50,000 bases of DNA from Mesostigma viride (Eukaryota; Streptophyta; Mesostigmatophyceae; Mesostigmatales; Mesostigmataceae), in assembly GCA_009746045.1 (NCBI GenBank), contig RPFO01000130.1, positions 3,118,868 through 3,168,867 of the forward strand, read 5' to 3'. Of this stretch, positions 27,731 to 36,785 are shown piece after piece. A program made the position numbers and the translations under genes. The notes under the pieces are model-generated. The model ran no database searches. It had not been told where the DNA came from and saw only the letters and a program-made list of their open reading frames with translations. Within the stretch, counting starts at the first letter, position 1; each line of letters begins with the position of its first letter.

Positions 27731-27784
<54 letters not shown>

Positions 27785-28343
27785 GCTGCTGCTGCTAACA
27801 CTGCCCCATGTCGCCTGTTGCCTGCGCCGTTGTCTGCACTTCTGCACACGGTTTCTTATGGCTGGTGAGGGCCGTCGCTGGTGCCGTCCCTGGCGTCGCT
27901 CTTGCCTTGGTATGCCCGTGTTGCACGCGCGCTGCTCCCCTGTGCCGCTGTTTCTCACGATGATCTTCTTCGAAATGTTGTGTTGGTGTTTATCTTATCC
28001 AAAATGTTGGGTTGGCGCTTGAACACCCCTCATCGGCGCCAGCGGCACACTAGTGCTCGCATACAACCACAACACGGAGGAGCGCTTCCCGCTGCGGCTG
28101 GCCATCTCCGAGGACAACGGCGCCACCTGGAAGCGCGCTTACGACGTGGAGACGGAGCACGGCCATGTGCACGCGCCCAAGCCGGGCATCCCTGGCCATG
28201 AGTTCTCCTACCCGGCCATTATCTCATGGCCCGACACGGCGGCCGAGGATGGCTTCTACCTGTCCTATACATGGCACCGCCGGCGCGTGGCATTCTTGTC
28301 CATGTCGCTCGCGGACCTCAAGCATGCGTCGTTCGCGATGTAG
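20897..28343 (+). CDS. Type II membrane sialidase-like (BNR/Asp-box) protein
   Basis: Eight exons: 20897-21511, 21924-21984, 23127-23224, 24418-24524, 26046-26202, 26779-26877, 27255-27367 and 28043-28343, giving 516 residues; all phases agree. A short cytosolic N terminus is followed by a membrane segment at about residues 48-63 (LLSLAALIIICLLLF), so the catalytic domain would be lumenal or outside. The domain opens SAHATTLLTMAGGAILCAWF.GGTYEGFEDVGIY and carries PHWNPVVF, GPVKNKPILLSDGSWLAP, NIQPTLWE, SLPNNNSGLD, LVLAYNH, EFSYPAII and a terminal YTWHRRR, the order of COG4692-type predicted neuraminidases. Four Asp boxes SxDxGxTW occur at about residues 273, 334, 387 and 439. The true substrate is unknown; green algae are not known for sialic acid, so a related nonulosonic or ulosonic sugar is possible. 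Confidence 0.9.
21686..21750. repeat. Two-copy direct repeat in sialidase-like intron 1
   Basis: ACACCATGTTGCCAGCGGTGG followed by (T/C)AGGGTGGACA occurs twice in tandem, about 33 bases apart. Confidence 0.8.
22088..22172. repeat. Perfect 20-bp inverted repeat
   Basis: CTGCCTGCTGCGTGCTGTAT at 22088-22107 pairs exactly with 22153-22172 across a 45-base loop, within intron 2 of the sialidase-like gene. It would form a stable RNA hairpin. Confidence 0.85.
22247..22972. repeat. 30-bp minisatellite, about 24 copies
   Basis: The unit (CTAGATCCC.TCA.GCTC, then TGTATCATGCGT) is repeated head to tail with two main variable sites (G/A and T/C). It lies in intron 2 of the sialidase-like gene. Thirty bases is ten codons and no frame has stops, so it makes long open frames that are not genes. 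Confidence 0.97.
23209..23330 (+). repeat. Tandem repeat across the sialidase-like exon 3 donor
   Basis: The exon end CTGCTCTTCTTCAAG|GTAGCGTG (to 23224) recurs as GCTCTTCTGCAAGGCAGCGTG (to 23267), GCTCTTCTTCAAGGTATGC (to 23300) and CCTTGTCAAGGTATGC (about 23321). Two of the intronic copies keep an intact GT donor. Confidence 0.75.
23679..23992. repeat. (CCCG)n tetranucleotide array
   Basis: About 310 bases of CCCG/GCCC repeats with GCC phase slips, in intron 3 of the sialidase-like gene. Confidence 0.95.
24279..24405. repeat. 32-33-bp GC-rich minisatellite, about 4 copies
   Basis: The unit containing CACGCGCGCGCCCATGCCTG then TCTCCGCCCCCC is repeated up to the acceptor of exon 4 of the sialidase-like gene. 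Confidence 0.85.
24525..26045. other. Sialidase-like intron 4 with G-box repeats
   Basis: A 1.5-kb intron starting with poly-G/GGGA tracts. ATGCCACGTGGC-type palindromes (G-box CACGTG) recur about five times: near 24890, 25132, 25157, 25182 and 25204. A GCATGCCGCATCATGCCACG block is present both at about 24877 and 25118. The flanking 24680-25380 segment has inverted and direct pieces around GGGGCC and looks like a decayed insertion. Confidence 0.5.
26182..26413 (+). repeat. 51/52-bp tandem repeat across the sialidase-like exon 5 donor, 5 copies
   Basis: The exon end ACGTGGGTCAAGTCCCCCGA, G|GTGAGCTGT... starts at 26182 and the same word starts again at 26233, 26284, 26336 and 26388. Each repeat carries a potential donor (GAGGTGAGCTG or CAGGTGAGCTG). 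The first unit is 51 bases, 17 codons without stop. Confidence 0.95.
27640..27796. repeat. (CTG)n/(CCG)n triplet array
   Basis: Alternating blocks of CTG and CCG triplets in intron 7 of the sialidase-like gene, open in all frames. Confidence 0.95.
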
Positions 28344-29228
28344 AGTGGGTGGGGCACGCTGGCATTGTTGGGAACGAGGCGTGCGTTGTGCTGACAGAGG
28401 TGGCATGCGGTGATGTGGTTGCAGTTAATAATATGATATTGTTCAGGCATGCACGTCTGTGCATCAAATCAAGGTCTAATTACTGTGTCACATGCATAGA
28501 GTAGTCAGGCAGGCATGTGGTAGTCAGGCAGGGCTCGGAAAAAGTTCTGTCGGACGCGGTGTTGGTAAGTTGTGCAGTCCTTGCTTCTAGAACAACATTT
28601 GTTCTAGTGCCGACACAAGTACATAAGTCATGCCATTCCAGTTTCCCATATAGAACAGAGTATCCCGGCACGAGTACAGAGCTGTATCCCGGGAGCACAA
28701 GGGCTTCCACAGTTTGTTCTTGACATGTAGGTCACCCACGTAGACCTGTTCGGTGCTTTTCCCTGGATATCCTCTATATCAACAGGTCGTGTCCGGGCTG
28801 GATCGTGTAGGCGCATCTGAACCTTTGGTGCCTGATCTAATTTGGCCCTTTTTCCATCATGTGCGACAATTTTTTCTGGCCGCCGCCAAGTGGCGTCGTT
28901 TCCGGCAGTAAGTACTGTCTGTGCTGCGCGGGCTGTTGGCTCCTGCCGACCGTTGCACCATTCTGCGGTATCTTGTAATTGTCTTTGCGTTGTGCATGTG
29001 CAGCTTTTCTTGGACATGTAATTGGACGTAAGGCCTGGCTGATGTAATGACTGAATGGGCTATATTGATGTTAGCTCCATCGAGGGTGATTCCTCGTGTA
29101 AAATGGGTTCTTGTTTCCATCGAGGGTGATTCCTCGTGCGGGAGAGCGATCGCAGCAGTGGTGCCTAGGACTGGAAACTCCTGGCCGCTAGGAACAACTG
29201 CCCTGATCACGCTATTTTTTTTTTTTAG
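28344..29228. other. Intergenic, no recognised gene
   Basis: A minus-strand frame at about 28628-29017 is open for about 120 codons but shows no known family. The word CATCGAGGGTGATTCCTCGTG occurs twice (about 29077 and 29117). Confidence 0.4.
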
Positions 29229-29428
29229 CTAGACCATCTAGGTCACGATGAAAGTTAGCCATCCATATTTCTTAATGTCCACGGCTACGGATATCCACCT
29301 CCATTCATTTCCCGATAATCCTGGACGACTCAACAAGCGCGGATAAGATAACAGCAGGCCTTCTAGCTACTACGGTCCGCTTTCATTCCAGATTTCTGGC
29401 CTGCGCTGGCTGTCTTTTTTACATATAG
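29229..29428 (-). mobile_element. Degenerate MITE copy
   Basis: CTAGACCATCTAGGTCACGA...CGACTCAACAAGCGCGGATAA...AGATTTCTGGCCTGCGCTGG then CTGTCTTTTTTA follows the reversed MITE with many changes. Confidence 0.6.
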
Positions 29429-29809
29429 GTCTGGTTGTCTAATTGATGCTGGCCCCAGCTCCGCCAGTAAACCTTTGGCTTGTGGGGGATGTCTTGTGGC
29501 GGATCGATGCAGTCAGACCACTGGTCGCACGCACGGCGTTGCTGCTTGAGCAGGCGTCGGGTTATCGTCAGGCGACCTGCAAAGGGTGTTCTCCCGGCTT
29601 CTTGCGGCGCGAGAGGAACATGTGGTGCTGGCGGCGATGTGGCTGAAGGTGACGAGCACTGGTGGGGGCCCAGCTTTGTCCCATGATTTTAGCAGGTGGC
29701 GGGCACCCCAGCTCAGCGCCACAGTGTAATGCGATGTCAAGGCCTACTACAGCTCCTTCCATTGAGACCCCCCCCATAAAATGACATCCGGTGTAATTCA
29801 ACACGTACG
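29429..29809. other. Intergenic, nothing recognised
   Basis: No conserved protein or repeat match seen in this stretch. Confidence 0.4.
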
Positions 29810-30000
29810 CGCTCCCGTTGGCGAGTCACAGAGCACCAGAATGCTTTAATAATCCCTGAGCTGTGTGCACAGCGGGCAGGGGGCCAGGCAGGCCCCTCAC
29901 CCTTCCCTCATGCATGCCACAGCCGGCATGCCACACGGATCGTGCACAATCGGACCCGTCGAAATTACCGCGGCGGCATTCCCTGAGGGTGCAATATGAC
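29810..30000 (-). mobile_element. TTAA-tail retroposon family, reversed partial copy
   Basis: GAGTCACAGAGCACCAGAATGCT.TAATAATCCCTGAG...CATGCATGCCACAGCC...CAATCGGACCCGTCGA is the reverse of the segment at about 33170-33290 and of 6280-6400. Confidence 0.55.
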
Positions 30001-30646
30001 CCGTGTGAGCATTGCATAATTACTATGATAATAGCTTAATATGCTATACGCCACTCCACTCCTTCATTGGGTAGTCGGTAATGCGGTGAGTGTGAAAGAC
30101 AGGGTCGATCAATAAGCCGGAAACACACGTTGCACCAGCTCGTGCAATTTCTAAGTAAAGCCTTTGCTAGTTGTCTAAAGCTGCTATTATGTAGGGAGCA
30201 CATAGAACCCCTGACAGCTCTAGGTGAGGTGTGGTTGAGAAGAACCGTGGAATCATTGCTGAATACATGCAAACAGATGCCATGATGAACATGCATTTTA
30301 TTACTAAATGAGACAACTATTCCTGGGCTCACTATATATGGCGTGCAAACTGAACGCCGTGATTAAACTAATAGAGTACTGAGTTGTCTGAAAGGAACCT
30401 TGGCTGCAATGTTATCTACCGTCGCGTTGTTATATATATTCATTGAAAATGATAGATTACGGAGGTGAGATGGGCATGCAACATAAGGAAAAGCCTGAGA
30501 AGGAGAATAACCCTGAAGAAATTAATAGGAATCTGACACGGACATCCAAGGATCACGCCAGCTGCACAAGGTACAACTAACTACATCACAAAACTACGAC
30601 ACGCAGCAACAGCGCTGCCGGCCCACCATGCAGGCCTGGGAGGGAT

Positions 30647-30815
30647 CTAGACCGCATGGGTCGCGACAAAGTCGGCCCGGGTGCGGCGGAATAACACATC
30701 AGCCACGGTGCGAGTGAGGGCGAGTGACAGGCGCTGCCGCCAATACGAGGACCACGTGCGGGCAGACCACGGGGCGGTCTGACCCTCGAGGTCGAGGCGG
30801 TCTCACGGCGCTGGC
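30647..30815 (-). pseudogene. C-terminal coding fragment, copy 1
   Basis: Minus-strand reading RLDLEGQTAPWSARTW.SYWRQRLSLALTRTVAD....RRTRADF ends at TAG (30647-30649). It is a paralogue of the fragment at 30974-31133. It resembles the tail of a retroelement protein in setting only; the family was not recognised. Confidence 0.4.
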
Positions 30816-30973
30816 GCTCCCCTCATTGTTATATATATTAAAAATATAATTACTTACAGCAGAGTGAAATCACTCAAACCAAAGCAAACGCCCAGCTATG
30901 TAAACCTATATACAGAGCCATGTCAAAGCTCTATACTACGACAAGACCGATGGAAACTCCTAACGGGAGGAAC

Positions 30974-31133
30974 CTAATAGCCCTGCTGCACTGCAAAATC
31001 AGCCCGCGTACGGCGGAGCATGATGTCAGCCATGGCCCGAGTCAGCGCCACCGACAAGCGCTGACGCCAATATGACGTCCAGGTCCGCGCCGACCATGGG
31101 GCCCGCTGGCCCTCCAGGTCCAGCCGGTCCTCC
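30974..31133 (-). pseudogene. C-terminal coding fragment, copy 2
   Basis: Minus-strand reading DRLDLEGQRAPWSARTW.SYWRQRLSVALTRAMAD....RRTRADF ends at TAG (30974-30976). DNA differs from copy 1 mostly where the protein stays the same, suggesting past selection on a shared coding parent. Confidence 0.4.
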
Positions 31134-31389
31134 CGTTGTTATATATATGCTTTAAATATACACAGGAGCTTTATTACCCTGCTCTGATGCCAGGACACAA
31201 TTAAAGGTATGAATGGTAATATAAGCACATCAAATTGATCAGGTGAAGCACATGGTCACAGAGCCGATAAATCCTCAACCGGCGGAGCCGATGCCGGAGG
31301 TGATGGTGAAGAACAATTCAGCATTAATACCATGCAAGAATCTATCTAAATTATTAAAACATACGATCTCCGTGGGGACGCAGTCACGT

Positions 31390-32740
31390 GTCTATTAATT
31401 AATTAATTCATCTCCGTGTGGAGCATGTGTAACACATCCCTGAGAAGGGGCATACATACGGTTCTAATTTAATACATTAGACTAGGCTACAACCTGCAGG
31501 TGGGGGATGTAAACAGCCACCTACTCTGGGTGCACGAGGTGCACCTGCACCACCATGATGTATCATACCTAAAAGGCCTGACATGGGGTGGGAGATGATT
31601 GCGGCTACTAAGGCAATCAATAGCTAGGGCATGGCATCTCAACAGAGAGTAAATCAACAGAGAGTAAATCTCTGCATGGGCAAAGCGATGCTAACTACGC
31701 AAAAGGCTAATGCATCTGGTGTGGATCTCATCGTAGGCATACTAGTTAGTACTATATAGTGCATGGCCACGTCTAGCTACTAAGCCTTACCAGCCAGTCT
31801 ACACACTACTGCTATAGTCCCCTAGGCTGGGTTTAATTGCTGGGGTTGCTGGGGCGGCGGGGGTCGCCTGCCAGGGCTTGACAGTGGTCGACGTAGATAA
31901 CCGACCCCCTCCGGCCAGTATACCGGCTTCTTCCCTGGCGCTGTCTGCCGGAGCCGGAGGCAGGTCGGCCATAGCTCCCGTCGCCGTTGTTCAAGCTGCG
32001 CCAGCTAGGGTCGCCGTCAAGGGCGTCGTCCAGCGTGTAGGGAGTCCTCTCGAGCCGCTGAATTGCGAGGTTTGAGGAACAGAAGCTACTCGGAGTACAT
32101 GCTACTTGAGTACATGGCCGACTAAATCCGCCATGTACTCAAAGGTGAGCAGCAGCTAGTGGTGGCGGTTCAGCCTTACCCCGCGAGCAGAGAAGGCGGA
32201 GTGACCTCCAGCCGCAGCTCTCCTATGAGGGCCATGGGGGCAAGGATTTTGTCCTCCAACGCCTGTGCAAGCTTTTCGGAGTCCTCACCTTCCAGCAGGT
32301 TGAAGTGCTTGTTGACGATGACGTTATGGCTGCGCTTGTTGAGCTCGGCCTCCTCGCGGAGGTCGAGCATCTGTTGCTTGAGCTGGGCAGCAATGGAGGA
32401 GGTGGTGGAGGTGGTGTGGTTCAGCAGCAGCATTGGCGGCACATGCTGGTCTTGAGGGGTGGAGCATCGCCTGCTGGGCCAGCAGGGGCTGGCCTGGCCA
32501 GCGGCAATGTCCTTCACCGCCTGCGTGGGTGGTGAGGCCTCAGGCGGTGCATGTTTTGCAGGCACTCGATGGCGATCTGGCGTCCTTGAGGCGCTCGTCG
32601 ATCATGCATGTCGAGGAGCTGGACAGTGATGGCGTGACGGTGGCGTCGGTGGAGCTAGGTGGAGGCGAGGACTGCATGAGGGTGGAGGTGGCGGTGGCGG
32701 TGGTGCATGGAGAGGAGGGGGAGCTCCGCAGCCAGCTATA
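31390..32740 (-). pseudogene. ORF1-only LINE-like element copy E, 5'-truncated
   Basis: Minus strand. Conserved blocks are a Thr/Ser-rich coiled part, IAIECLQN-like text, AAQLKQQMLDLREEAELNKR, SHNVIV, FNLLEGEDSEKLAQALEDKI and LAPMALIGELRLEV, then the frame breaks. The 3' region (31870 down to 31410) has the shared GCAGAGA...GATGCCATGCCCTAGC, TGATACATCATGGTGGTGCA and CCCCTTCTCAGGG blocks and ends in an (AATT)n tail at about 31396-31410. Confidence 0.65.
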
Positions 32741-33169
32741 GTTATAGATACCTCGTGCAAATAAATTAATTAAAGAATAGTTTATAATATGGTAGTTGAG
32801 CGTTGCCGAGGACCCTTGACAGCAGACTCAGCTATCAATATGAGCGACAACCCCCATGATTCTTTTCTTCTTGGTACAAAAGCCTACATGACTCTAGCCT
32901 AAAAAATATGTCCTAAGACAACAGTTATTAGGCGATATAATTATACAGCCTAATAAGGTGATCGATGCTGTAAAGAATGTTCATGTGACTGGACATGCTC
33001 CCTGCAAACTGGCGCCTCTGAATGAGTAATTCCAAGTATTAATCTGTGGCCTGGGCGCGTACTGGACCATGCATGGGGCAGCGGCTACTGCACCCGCTAT
33101 GCTTTTGCGAATCATGTCGGAGCATCGTTGTAGCTAGCCTCAGCCGGGATGCCGTCGAATCGTATCGAC
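32741..33169. other. Intergenic, nothing recognised
   Basis: AT-richer spacer with no conserved protein seen. Confidence 0.4.
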
Positions 33170-33365
33170 GGGTCCGATTGTGCACCCTGTGGCATGCCTG
33201 TGGCATATGAGGGAAGGGGGGGGTCAGTCTGCCCCCTGTCCCCTGCACATGCACACTCAGGTATTAAGCACTCTGGTGCTCCGTGACTCCCCGGCCCTGA
33301 ACGGGAGCACGTGTTTCAATTGATTAAGAAAGTAATTTCTAATTAATAAGAAAGTAAGTGGTAAG
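33170..33365 (+). mobile_element. TTAA-tail retroposon family copy
   Basis: CGGGTCCGATTGTG, GGCATGCCTGTGGC, TCTGGTGCTCCGTGACTCCC, GAACGGGAGCACG and an A/T-rich AAGTAA tail match 6228-6436 in order. Confidence 0.6.
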
Positions 33366-34236
33366 TAAGTAATGCTCCCTGCCCACCTGGCAGCCATGAC
33401 AGTCTTTCGCGAAGCAGACACTGTCAGCATAATATGGCCAAAGGTAGACGATCGAGGCTTCGACTTTGCCTCATCCATGCGTCCTTGCCAGGGTGACAAA
33501 GTGCAGGTTTCCATCCACCACTGCCTTTGCAGTGATAAAGCTAATGGATTCCCGTCCTGCGCCAAAGCAGCATATATACACCTGCATATATGCCCATTTC
33601 TTTAGGGTTCTTCTTCTTTTCGGGGTTTGCCTTATGTTGCATGCCAATCTCACCTCCGTACTTTATCATTCTCAATGAATATATACACATGTGAAAAATG
33701 TCATTGCGGTCCCGGCCCCACCTCGCTTCACGAGGGTGCCCCCACTCCTTGGTTTGGGACTTTGGGTCAGCTTCCTGTGCCGTAGCCCACAGAGCTGCTG
33801 CAACATGCCGGCCCGTCATATGCCCATGATCAGTGCCTGCATGGCGTACCAAGGGCAGTTGCAGGTTCATGCTCATTGCCGACGAATGGCCCACCTCAGT
33901 GGTGCCCACGGTGCATTCACTGGCCATGTGTGTGTCCCGCATTGTCAGCTCGCCCTCTTGTTTGCGGCCCTTGTCTCAGGGGCGCAATTCGCAACATATT
34001 CTATCCAGTCACACGTTGGAAACGCACAACTCAGCCCAGCGCTTGGACATTATCCACCTTTGAAAGCCCGCACGCAGCTTCCGTTCCACGATACGAGGGG
34101 AGCCTGTGCGCCCTCGCCTGGCTTGCAATCCATGTACATCATTGCACCAAGGTGTGCCCATCCTCCATGTCACATGCATGTGTCGTGCCCTGCAGCCTGG
34201 ATGCAGCCGCAGTTCCTGCTGCAGCCGGCTGTCACG
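33366..34236. other. Intergenic with a reversed repeat piece at 33600-33690
   Basis: Apart from the repeat shared with 30430-30520, open frames here show no family resemblance. Confidence 0.4.
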
Positions 34237-34880
34237 CAGCACGGGCGCACGTGTGGTGGGGCAGCATGCAGTAGTGGTCCAGCGCCTCCATGTGGTTGTT
34301 AAGCACCGGCCACCTGGCCACGGGTCAGCTGACGGACCTATAGGTGGCACAGGCGGGCCGCACAGCTGCAGTCAGAGTCAGCTCATCCACTGCATGCGAG
34401 AACAAGATGCTCGGGCCGGCCCACCCAGACATTGGCGGCGCCAGTGGGCGGGCAAGGGTGACGTCAGGAGACAACCTGGCGATGACGTCTTTGACGTCCG
34501 CGATGAGCACGCCAGCACGGTGTCACCCATTATCGGTACATTGAAGCTCGGCTCCCCCGGGCATGCGAGGTAGTAGCCCAGATCCCAGCCAGGCCGGACC
34601 CATGAACCAACCGATAATACCTTGCCCGTCACTGTCAGAGAGTGACCATTTGCTCGACGCGCATAATATCCATCGAGCCATCGATCCACAAGTTCCCTTG
34701 CGTCCAATCGCGTGCACGAAGGCCGGCCGGCACGACGTCTGCCCCATTCGTCCACACAGTCAATTTTCTGTCCTTCAGGAATTTGGCTTCCGCGGCATCC
34801 AGATGGTCTGCGTGCGTGTGCATGACCAGTGCCGCCGTGATGATGTTTTCCAACACTGCGACTGGCTTTTCTCAGGAAGC
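34237..34880 (-). pseudogene. Metallo-beta-lactamase-fold hydrolase pseudogene
   Basis: Minus strand. The metal-binding motif appears in ALVMHTHADHLDAAEAKFL (HxHxDH), followed by VWTNGADVV and WTQGNLWIDGS. The match then changes frame to TVTGKVLSVGSW and FNVPIMGDTVL, changes again to ADVKDVIARLSPDV, and ends with NHMEALDHY..LP in a further frame. The order (HTHADH, GDTVL, ADVKDVI, HMEAL.H) is that of bacterial-type UlaG-like MBL-fold proteins. At least three frame changes and the lack of plausible splice sites mean it is broken. No upstream N-terminal glycine-rich strand could be read. Confidence 0.6.
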
Positions 34881-36010
34881 AATATGGTTGGGTTGGCTTG
34901 GCCACGACCGATCGAGTAGCTTGAATTCAGCTCTGCCCATTATAGACCATGGACAGATCCTGCCGTTCCTAGCATAGGATCCACGACGGAAGGCGGTACT
35001 TACCGAGCTCAAGCATTGATTGTGGCATTGTGCACTTGGATGATCTTCATCTGCAAAGTGCCGACGACCGGCGGAATACCTGAGGCCAGCTTGTGCCGAT
35101 CCGTACATAGTCAAGCCTTATGATCGAACATTGCAGAATTGATAGCGAGCACGACCATGGATAGGAACAAAGGCCACGGGGACAGCCATGGGCACGTGCA
35201 CAGCTAAAATTGAGGGGTAACTGCCACGTGCCAGCGTGCGAAAGTTGTGCGCCCAGGGCAAGCACATCGGTGGCCGTTACTGGTAAAATCCGCTACTCTC
35301 TGCACCACGCTCCGGCATCGAGTCAGACGCGATCGAGCTAGAGTCCAAGTTCGTTTGCACACCCGTTGCACACAGGAAATATCATAAGATCCTTACACTT
35401 ATACTGTACGATGGGTGTACGTGCATGGAAATAAACTGGAGTGGAAATAAACTGAACTGAACTGAACGTGCATATAGTACTAGAAAATGATCAGAAACTT
35501 GATAAAATGCTTTGGGGAAAAACAACGTCTCTTACGGCGGTCGGGGGCATTGATTTGCGCCGTGCAAATCCTACTTTAGAATATCGATGACGGACAACTT
35601 AAAACCAGCGCAGGCCATGCACCCCCTGCACATTAGTCAATCATTCCAACCCCTCTAGCAGCATGATAAAATTGGCATGCGTTTCATATTGGTTGAATCA
35701 TGGCATGCCGTACCAAAGCATGCACATATATAAGGCCAGCCCTGAGAGCATGCCTGCACATGCACTGACTGAAGTCATTGCATCTTTGTTGTCTGCTGTT
35801 AGTGCTGACGTTTGCAAGGCCCGCTATCCGTGGTGGACTTTTTGTGATAGACTCGGCATGGACATGTCGGCTATACCCTAGAAGTGACGGGCTCACACCC
35901 GGACAGCCTCCTGGTTTGTCTGTGATATGGACTGAGGCTTTATGGATTATGTTATGCGCCCGGCACGTTCTCGCTTTGCTAGCATTGCAGGGCGCCGTGC
36001 CCCTGGCCTA
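34881..36010. other. Intergenic, no recognised gene
   Basis: AT-richer spacer. A phrase ACCAGCGCAGGCCATGCA at about 35604 is the only echo of the MITE and is too short to call. Confidence 0.4.
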
Positions 36011-36375
36011 GTAGCGATCACTAACGAGCTTGGTGAAGGGGGGCCTACTAATAAGCAGAATTCACTAGCTGACCTCATATACAGTGCCGACGAGGCGACG
36101 ACATCACGCTCATCGAGAAGCCGGAGTCTGCCCAACTTTGGCTGGACTGCCTGGCGCTCGAGGCTCGGGCAGGTTGGTCTAGAAATCAGCCCCAAAACGG
36201 AGGCCCTGGCCCTCGGCATGGCAGGGCCCCCACCCACACTCCGCCTCTTAGACGACACCGAGGTCAACTCCCCTACTTCAGGCCGCTTCAAGCTGCTCGG
36301 CAGTTGGCTTCCCGAACTGCGAGGACGACCTGATGACACGGATCGGCATAATGTGGGCGCAACTCCGGCCCTGTA
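36011..36375 (+). other. Uncharacterised coding-like segment
   Basis: Two plus-strand frames stay open. One reads DDITLIEKPESAQLWLDCLA, which looks protein-like, and the other LDDTEVNSPTSGRFKLLGSW. They may be pieces of one frameshifted retroelement gene. No family recognised. Confidence 0.25.
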
Positions 36376-36785
36376 ACTAGGACCTAGATAGCTTACACCA
36401 TCCTGGCATTCCATCCGGCATGTTCCCCTCCCACTGCATGAGGACTTATGCTCACGTGACGCAGTCACGTGTCTATTAATGAATTAATTAATGGACTGAG
36501 GCAGATGGTACGCAAGGATAGCTGGCAAGTAGTGATGAAGGAGACCACCCCCAAGTCTGTCGGTGGGGGCTCCGCGTGTGACCGCGTATGGCATTCATAG
36601 CGATTCGCGGGCCGTGGTGCCCACAACCCTGTAACTAAGGACCTAGATAGCTTACATCATCCATTCCATCCCATGTTCCCCTCCCACTGCGGACGTATGC
36701 TCACGTGCATGCATGACGCGCAGTCACGTGCAGTCACGTGTCTATTAATTAACTTGCAAGGCACCCACGTGCTTATTAATTACGT
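36376..36785. repeat. Repeated block with CACGTGACTGCGTCACGTG motifs and TTAA tracts
   Basis: A unit containing GGACCTAGATAGCTTACA, TTCCCCTCCCACTGC, TATGCTCACGTG and AGTCACGTGTCTATTAAT occurs twice (36385-36490 and 36640-36750). The same unit is reversed at 39060-39150 and 39370-39480, on the other side of ORF1 copy D. Confidence 0.65.

Larger units (their letters stand above)
30421..31380 (-). repeat. AT-rich modules bounded by TTGTTATATATAT
   Basis: The word GTTGTTATATATAT occurs at about 30427, 30829 and 31136, marking repeated modules about 310-400 bases long. The first module also matches, reversed, the segment at 33600-33690 (ATTGAGAATGATAAAGTACG-like text and TTGCATGCCAATCTCACCTCC). 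Two modules end in related coding pieces listed separately. Confidence 0.55.

Noticed and set aside
27544-27958. Poly-Leu, poly-Pro and poly-Ala frames
   Set aside because: CTG/CCG triplet array within an intron.
35595-35625. MITE-like phrase ACCAGCGCAGGCCATGCA
   Set aside because: Only about 15 bases match and there is no terminal repeat; chance or too decayed.
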